Assembly: GCF_040115645.1 (NCBI RefSeq)
Contig: NC_089560.1
Location: forward strand, 806,001 to 870,000
DNA length: 64,000 bases
Source: Euwallacea fornicatus
Lineage: Eukaryota > Arthropoda > Insecta > Coleoptera > Curculionidae
Direction: 5' to 3'
Shown: positions 52,301 to 61,300 of the stretch, in pieces
Layout: each line of letters begins with the position of its first letter
How positions within the stretch are numbered: the first letter of the stretch is position 1
Notes under the pieces: generated by a model
Database searches by the model: none
What the model saw: only the letters and a program-made list of their open reading frames with translations
What the model was told of the DNA's origin: nothing
Program-made: the position numbers and the translations under genes

Positions 52301-55300
52301 AAAAACTACAATGTAAAACTAGTTTTAGTTACCACCTAACTTTCCCAATAACTCAAAAAACAAAACGAAAAAAGATTTAAAAATTTCGGTTTTTTCGAAA
52401 TTGCTGAAAAACCAAAAATAATTTTATAGATCTCTTTGCACCGTGAAAGCACTCTTGAATGCGTAAATATCTCTCCCATTTAACTAAATCTATATCTCTT
52501 ACCGTTTACAAATTCCTCATTCTGGACATCCATACCTCGGACACACCGTATACGTATATGTATTATATTCACGAATATTTCTCATTTTTATTTTTTATTT
52601 TTTTTATAAAATATTCTTTCGTAAATGCTCTTGCTACTAAATGGTTTCGTGCCCAGCAAAATCTTCACCAATATATAATATTTTCTTCTAAATTTAAATA
52701 TTTCAATGCAGTCAGCAACAACAAGGGTCCAACCTTGAGGGACTAAAACACGTGCTGTAGTACATTGTATATAGTCCTACGTCCAGTTGTATCAGAACTA
52801 AATTGAATGATATGTCTTGTGGAAAAGTGACACGCAATTCGTGAGTTTTGTTTCGTTTCTTCGCTGAAGGACGCTGTATTATTTGAGAACTCCAAGCAAG
52901 CTTTTGTGATTATATCTGCTGTTGGTGTGTTCTTTTTATTCATACGTATGGCGGCATGAAACCGAGGAAAATGGCCGGCTGGAACGGTCACTTACATTGC
53001 GATCTAACAATTTCCCGTTTGTCAACAGTGAAAATGCATTTTTCTTGCGAATGCGCGGTACAGTGACACTACCGCACGTATTTGCCGGCTGAAAGTAGCA
53101 TACTACCGCACGTCTATGGTAAAAATGCCTAGCGCACGCAAGACAAAGTGGCATGCGCCGGTGACAAACATTTTTGCGGACAACGTCAGGCGGTCGCCAT
53201 TTATGTGCGTGCGGTAAAGCTAAGATGCATCCTAACACAGGAAAAAAATTATACAGAACGCGTGCGAAAATGTCTCTACCGGCTTCGATAGCTGCGGAGT
53301 TCTGTCCGTTGTTCGGTCAGCTGCGGCTGGGGTGCAGTAAAGTGGCACTTTTCGCACTTAGGTAGGTAGGGACCGGAGGGCGTTTGCAAATGCATTTTAA
53401 ATGTTACTGATATAAATAATTTAATTTAGAACCGAAATATGGAGAAACGGTGATGATTTTTTCAGTCTCCCGATACTCAAGTATGGCAGAACGATTACCT
53501 TCAAGGGACGGGGTGCGAGATGTATACTGAGACTCTGTCCCCCTCATTCACGGGCATGACCTTTCCCCAGGCCAGCGAGTAAGGCTCCCAAATCATTTCA
53601 AACACAGCCTTTCACAATACACAATTAACAAATTTTTGGCGGAGCAACATATTCAAATGATTGGAAAATAAAACGACAAAAAATACTCCAAATAGACTCT
53701 GAAAGTAAACTAAAAGGCTCAACTTCAGCGTTGGATGTCGTTTTATTTATCTAAAAATGGCAGTGGGTACTAAATTTTCGAGTTACAAGTCGAGTTAAAC
53801 GACTTACACCAGTGTTGTGAATTTCTATATTTCCTTACTGTCTTAATTTTTGTAGAATTTAGATTATTTCTTGCATCTAAATATAGAATAGGTAGGGGCA
53901 GCTCGCAAGTATGATTATACTTACAAAAACATGCCACAAACAAGTGATTAGGGGATAAAGCATTTTAGAACGCAGTATTCTAGTATGTTTAGTTCAGGGG
54001 TACCTATCAAAGGAATATCGTACTTTATGCTATGTTCCAAGTTTGAATTATTATATTGCAGTGTTATGGAAATCACACAAATCTATTCACTAATCCCTCT
54101 TCCTGTGATTTCCATAGCGCCATTTTTTATGACCGCCCTGTATACTTCGTTATTGAAATCTAAAACGAATAGAAATTGCAAATTTAATCAAATTTGAGCT
54201 CCAGCTTGAAATATATCCGCTTCTACTAACCCGTACTAATTCGCTTGGTTCAAGCCGTTTGTCCGTTTTGGGTGCTTTTGCATGAATGTCGCATGTATAT
54301 GTTCTGTATAATTTTATCTGTAATTGATTATCATCTAGGCAACACTAAGAGGGCAAAAAACATTAAGGGTACCATAAAGGGGGCTCCAGAAGAAAGAGAT
54401 AAAATATGCGATATGGTAGTCGCACTTTGTTCCAGGGTTTAACCTGAGCTTTTAGCAAACCTTTTGTTCAGAACGATAACTGTTAGCCGTTATTCTAGTC
54501 AATGGGTCTGAATTGAGGTTCATGAAGGCCTCCCCTCTCCTTTTTTTCATTTCTTCGGGCTCACCAATTCCAACACTTTTACTTCAGCTAATGAAGTTGA
54601 ATCTAGACGTTTCGCAACTAAGAGCCAAAGGGCTGTTTCTATCAAACCCTCTCTGTTGCCTAGGTTTCTAGAGCCATTTATACTGAAACGAAAATATTTC
54701 TCAATTCACTAAACCATTTTGGTATTTTAAAACAGGTTGTGCTTCACCAAACTCAAACTTCTCCTTTTGGCGATCGAAGTTAAGGGCGTGGAGGGAGCGG
54801 ACACTAAAATCTCCATCAATCCAAAAGGGGCGAAAATAGTCGCTAACACGCAAGGTTTTTTTATAGCTCAATCAGCCGATGAGGTGAAGAGGTAAATGTC
54901 CATCCAATTAACCACTTATCTCCTATAGGTGAGATGTTTGGAATTTTAGGGCGTGGTTTTACTGCAAGGCTTGTCACGAACAAATAAAAGACGAAACTTT
55001 GATCAAGAAGTGCAAGTGCAAAAATTGTAAGTGTGCATCTCTGCTGCCTTTAATATTCTCTAATAATAATCATTCCAAACCCATTCCGACACAGTGCAGA
55101 ATTTCGGGCATAATTCTGCTTTATACGATATACAAAATTTGAGACATTGTTGAAGCGAAACCATTTTCCCTCATAGAAATCATTATGACTGTAATTTTTG
55201 TCCTGATGGAAAATGGTTCCGCATTACATTTATGACTCAGTTTAAAAGAGAAAATTATAATACCATTTCTGATGACTTTTAGTGGCACAACAGCGTAACT

Positions 55301-58300
55301 GGTCCCACGATCTAGGTAAATCATTGATTCTAGATCGTTCTAGATCTTGCCTGCGGATCAGCTCTGATTTTGTTTATTGTTCTCGATTTTTAATCATTTT
55401 ATTTTGTTCTAGTGCACCAAATAAAATAAAGTTTTTGCGTCATTATTACCCTTGAAAAGCAGTTCTGCTTATTTTATTTGGTCCATTTGCTACATTGAAA
55501 TTTACTGTTACCTTTTATGCATTCGACACGTGTTTATATACTCCCCTCACTCTTAGCCATTTTCAGTACGTAATGTCGACTTTGTAGATATTTTGCCATT
55601 ACATGAATCCTAAACATTGTTTGTAGATTTTTCACGGAGTGCACATTTTTCCCGAAGAATTTTGAACAACTTTTTAAATTTTTTTCAATTTTCTAGGCTT
55701 TGAAATCGCTGACAAGTTCTGCCTGCGTAACGGAATGTATATTGACACACATTCTGTACCCCTTTTGCACATTAAAATGCATGGCTGAGTTTACGTCCCT
55801 ATTTTCTCTATTTTACATACGAATTGTTGAACATAAATAATTTAGCTGCAAAAACGTCCAGGCTAATAATAATTGTAATTTGGAAAAAATTAAGGCCTGA
55901 ACTAAAACTGGTGAGGTGAACTCAGAAATTTTCATGTAAATTATTGAAAAAGTCAGATTTGCGGACACAAGTTTGGTACCCGAGCAGGGGCCGTTTCGAA
56001 ATTTTCTGCAAAGTGATTAAAATTCTTACATATATCCGTCTGTGTATAGTACAAAACCTATTTCCACAATGTCCTTACACTGTTTTTTGGCTTATTATTC
56101 TCTTTAAATTTTTTTTTAAATGGGAATTTTGTTTCTGCCTAAAATTTGGGTACTTGTCGTGGTTCATTAAAGCATGAAACCGGGCCCAATTGATTTTTAT
56201 TTTTTCTGATAATTTGCATACTGGTTACTACTTAAGTTTCTACCATCACTACCATAGCCGCTATGTACAGGATTAATATGGTTAAGAAACGATTAATAAC
56301 TTGAAAGATAAGCTTCCATGATGGAATAAGTGTGAAATTTGGTTTTGATGGTATATCACAAACAGTGGATACATTCAAAACGCGTCTTACACAATTTCAA
56401 TGTTGCTCAATAAGACAAATTACACTGAGTGTTTGGCAGTCAACCGTGAAATATTCGTGTTCCGCATCGCTAACGAATGTGAGAAAGTGGAGTGCCAGTT
56501 CTCATGGAAGACAAAATCCATTTGTTTTCTTAAAAAGGCCTGAAAAAGATTTGTGTTCCTCAAGAGATAAACAGTGAATAAGTGCGTCTTAAAATTTTTG
56601 GACACATGGAGTATTGGGAGGCTGCTTGAATGAAAATATTACACAGGTAAAAACACCACAATAACTCCCTGAGAGCCCTCGCACGTCTCTATGAAAATAA
56701 GGGCTCCAATACAGGTTCTCCGTCTCTATTTTGTCATAAGTAACGGCATCGGTAAATTGGTCGCTAAAGAACTTGTATTTAAGTGAATCAAACCTGTCTG
56801 AAAGGATAATGTTACTTTCAAACACGGACACGTGAAAAATAATCTGAGAGCACGTAAAAATAGACTGCGGGCACGTGAAAAATAACCTGGGAGCACATAA
56901 AAAATGAACTGCGAGTACGCGGAAATAAGGGAGAAAAATGGATGTTGAACAAAACAAATTTGAAAATATAAAGCCCATTTGACCCCTGCCTCAGTATTGA
57001 CTTGTCCTAATTTTGTTAAGAATTTCTTTCTGCAAACTGACCCCGCAGATAATGGATGAAATGCGCCCCATTCGAAGGGCTTCTGCTAAAATTGAAGTGC
57101 TTTAAAGGAGGTTATTTCAAGATTTTGGAGTCTAGAAACCATAACTTTCGACAATGGAACTCATTACGGCGAAGACAGTTTTACCGAATTACCGAAAGGA
57201 ATGAGTAGCCAGCATCATCGCAAATTATTCCCTTCAAAGAAAGCAAACAAAAAAGCTCTCCAATTTTTGGCTTTTAGTAAAGTAGCCAATGATGGAGAAG
57301 CATCGAAGATTGGTCAGATCTCAATTTACTTTTCGAGACCATCAAGAGTCGTTTGCAATTACTAAGTTTATTAGAAATCGGCCGCCATGAGAAAAATACA
57401 ATATTCTGGAAACAACACTATACACAATGGATAAAGTTCTGGAAAATAGATTGAAAAATGGGAATTACGCGGGTGTTAGTTTTCATCTCACCAGTTTTAA
57501 TACTCATATAAGAGATTCATACACGACATGTATACAACATTCCCATCACCTTCCCATCTATAAATAGGCCAATTTCTGTTCGGTAAAAAGTTTTAGCTCT
57601 TTATGTTTAGGAATCATATACGAAACATGCGAGTAATTCATCTAAGAGAATATCTCTTATCTGGCTCCAGCCAGATGTTCTTAGGTTAATATAACACCTC
57701 TGATTGATGTGACAATTTTCCCATTTAAGTCAACCAGATGGAACGGTTTAATAATAAGAATCTTAATTATGAGAACATATTTACCTCATCGGTAAATTCC
57801 CTATGATCATCACATAGAGGGTGTCAATTTGAAAACGAACCACCCTCAATATTTCGGTGATTATAGAAAATATCTAAATATACAAAAATAAGTCGATTTT
57901 CTTTTTTAAAAGCGAACACTCTGAGTTTTTTTTTTTTTGTACAGAGGGGGAAAACCTTCCAAAGGTACCCGGTCTTATGGACTGGCGACCGGATTATGTG
58001 GGATTCACCCCCTGAAGGGAGGCGCCTACCCACTAAAAACCCACCTCTCTTCACCGTTGTTCCCCCCCGGAACCGCCTAAAGGCATTACTTCAGGGAACA
58101 CTCTGAGTTACTTTCTATTAAACTGCATGCACCCTCTTGCGGGGTGAAAACAACCACTAAAATCTTAACTGGAAAGGCGGATTGAGTTATACCTCATTTG
58201 GTCTTTCGGTGACCTTTCCAAATGTACCTTTTTTCCATTAAGAGGTTTTCGAAAAATCATGTACAAAACGTAAACAGGGTTCGATATCAATTGTATTGTG

Positions 58301-61300
58301 GATAAAATATTCATTCATGTTTAAAGTGTTCAAAACGCTGTCCTTCATTTTCTAAGCAGTAATAAAGTCTGTTTTCAAACTCCACTCTAATATTCACAAA
58401 AACTTGAATTTCCCTACACGCAGCTGTAATTATTCTGTTCAATTCTTCCAAATTTTGAGACTGAGTTTTATAAACAGCAGATTTACGATACTTCGAGAGA
58501 AAAAAATCCAGAGGTGTTAAATCGGGCGATCGCAGTGGCCACTCAAGTGGTCCTCTTCGACTAATCCATTTGGTAGAACACCTATCATGTAATCGCTACT
58601 TAACAGGAAAGTAATAGTGTGATTGAGCTTCAAAATGAAAAAGATCTTGTAAAACGCTATTATCAGCCACATCAACTTGATTTTCTAAATTCGTTGTTAT
58701 TAATTGATCTCTCATCTCTTCCGACAGATTTAAGTAGAGCTCACCAGTTAGTTAACTTTTCTTCTATGAATAAAGGACCAATAACGGCATGCCCAAGAGT
58801 ACCAGCCCAAACATTTACTTTTTGTGGCTCCTTTATTGTGTAACATCGACAATTCTGTTTGTTAACATGTCCATTAAACAAATATGTATACTCATTGCTA
58901 AAGCAAATATTTTGTAAAATATTTCGGTTGTCATTTACATATAACACAGTACCACGGTACGACCGGGGCTGGCCGGTTTGGCAACGAACGAGCCTAAAAC
59001 GTCAATTTGAGCTGCTTCATTCCTAATTATGCCTATGAACTCTTTTTTTTCTTGACAATTGAACTAGTTGCAGTACTAACCTGAACTAATTCCAGCATAT
59101 GTTTATGTTTCAAATTAGTGTTAGGATTCCTCTCATTAAAAATTCTTGTTGTTCTTCTTGCGCATCTTCCTCATTGTCCATAAATGAAAATAATCTCGAT
59201 TCTTTGTTTAAATATTTAATGATTTAACAAAAAAGTCAAGAATTCCATCGTTTTTCTTTTAATCGAACGGTCTTATCCTTACTGCCTTTTCTGCAAATAG
59301 AATATTTAAATAAATGCATTAGCAAATAGAAATAAACAAATAAAAACCAAAATAATCATCTCTTTCTCATGAAAATTCAGCCTCAAGATTTGGGAAAATT
59401 GAGGAGAAAAACTCCAGCTGCGTATAGGGAAATTTAAGTGGATTTTTTTGTGAATGTTAGAGTAGAATTTGAAAACAGACTTTATTATACTCTTTGGAAA
59501 ATAATGGGCCACATTTTGAGCATTTAAGGTATTAATAGACAATTTATCTATAATATAATCGATTCCGATGCTTGTTTTCGGTTTGGAAATAATTTTTCTA
59601 AAATCTTTTAATGAAGAAAAGGTACATTTGAATTGTAATTGAAATAATTTTCAAAGGAGGTATAACTCAACCCTCCTTCCCATGAAAGGTTTTTGTCGTT
59701 CTTTCCACCCCGTTAGAGGGTGTATACAATTTAATAGAAAATAGACTCAAAGAATGTCTCCTTTGAAAACAAAATCGACGTTTTTTTGCATATTTACTTA
59801 TTTTCTATAATCATCGAAATATCGAGGTTGGTTCGTTTTTAAATTAACCGCTGTATACAAGTTCTACACCTTATGGAGAAATATTATGATACCTTGCCAA
59901 TAAGTTCCTTCTTGCTTTTTTTTGTTTAGGAATAACACTGCACACATAGTTAAGGAGTTCTTGTAACAGTAAAATAGTACGCTATTCTCAGTTGAAACTC
60001 ATTGAAAAATAACGTTCACCTTTTAGTCAATACGACCCCTCCAACGACCCCGACATGTGTACGAGGCGTTATTCTCAAACAAAATAAAAGAATAAAAGAA
60101 CCATCCGCCTCAAACGTATAGAACAGACTTGCTAATAAAATCGAGATTGTGGTTTTTCGCTTTTTCCAGATGTCGGAATGATCATGATGCAAACGGGTAT
60201 GGTCAAACAAGGCCTTAACTACCAAAGATACCTCGATGGTAGGCCAAAGTTAAAAGTTCCTCGCTTTGCGCTTAATCGGTGTATTTTTTCGTTTGTTACT
60301 GTGACGGGTGAAATTTTTAAAGGAATGTTTCTCTTCCACTCCCAGGGACTAATTGCATGCATTCAGGCTAGCATTCAAAATTGTGAAATTACCTTGAAAC
60401 CTCTATGTAAGCCTGACCTATACAATTAGCCCTAAGAAACTAACTACAGCTAGGTTTGGCATGCGTACCCATTGGATTTACTTTAGAGCTTCTCTACCGG
60501 TCGATCGCGTTTGTGCAAAGGATAGAGTAGGGAGGTTTTAGAGGAAATTTGCTTGTTCTTGACCAAACCAGGCTAATATTCCATGTCTATGCCGTTGTGG
60601 AGTATGAAGTAATTCAATGAATCTGATTTTGAGTAGACGATGTCGACAGAAAGGTATTGTCATTGAATGCGTGGAATATCGCACATAAAAATTTGTTCCA
60701 AAAAACGAGCATTGATCAAGTAAGATCAGTTGAACAATTTTGTGCCTCGTGTGGTATGGATATTCCACGCGTTCACCTAACAAATGTACTATCAAAATCA
60801 GGTCTTCCAGAACACGTGCATTCCTAGAAAATGTAAAGCAACAATACCGTCCGTAACTGCTTGCCAGATCAGATAGATTTTGACATTTTTACTAAGCACT
60901 GCCTTGTTAGATGTCGACAAATCCGGATAACCGCTCATGAGACCAGAGGGTGTTGAATAGAAAACAAACACCTGAGAACGATGTTTCATGAAAAACACTC
61001 GGTAGAGTCTATGGCACGCGCCGTTTTCATTATGCTAGTGCTTAAACCACCAGGCGGAAATGTTTTGCTAACAATAAGTCTACTCACATTAAGCCAGTCC
61101 CTCGTACATACATGCGTATCCCAACCCTGTACACTGTATTTCCCATCCAACTTTTCTAACCGAAAATAATAATTTCTTTTGATTAATTGTCTGCAGTGGC
61201 GCCGTTTAGGAAAGGGGTCCGGGCCATCCAATTGGTTGGCCGAGCAAGTACGTATGTTTAACGTTTCTTTTGTCTCTTGTTCTTCAGCCTAAGAGTATTG

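Larger units (their letters stand above)
51407..54735 (+). other. slo: slo introns flanking the third alternative exon
   Basis: The 2.06 kb before 53466 holds a dispersed repeat at 53050-53200; the 1.16 kb after 53578 holds a small inverted repeat with arms ttatggaaatcacac and ctgtgatttccatag at about 54063-54116. No transposase. Confidence 0.75.
57817..59853 (-). mobile_element. mariner-like fold-back element carrying a retroposon
   Basis: The left end (TA)gagggtgtcaatttgaaaa and the right end tttaaattaaccgctg(TA) are inverted copies. The arms stay similar through aacgaaccaccctc, attatagaaaat, gcaccctcttgcggggtg and ggttttcgaaa. A retroposon (57928-58095) interrupts the left arm. The arms reach into the transposase C-terminus on both sides. 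Confidence 0.85.
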
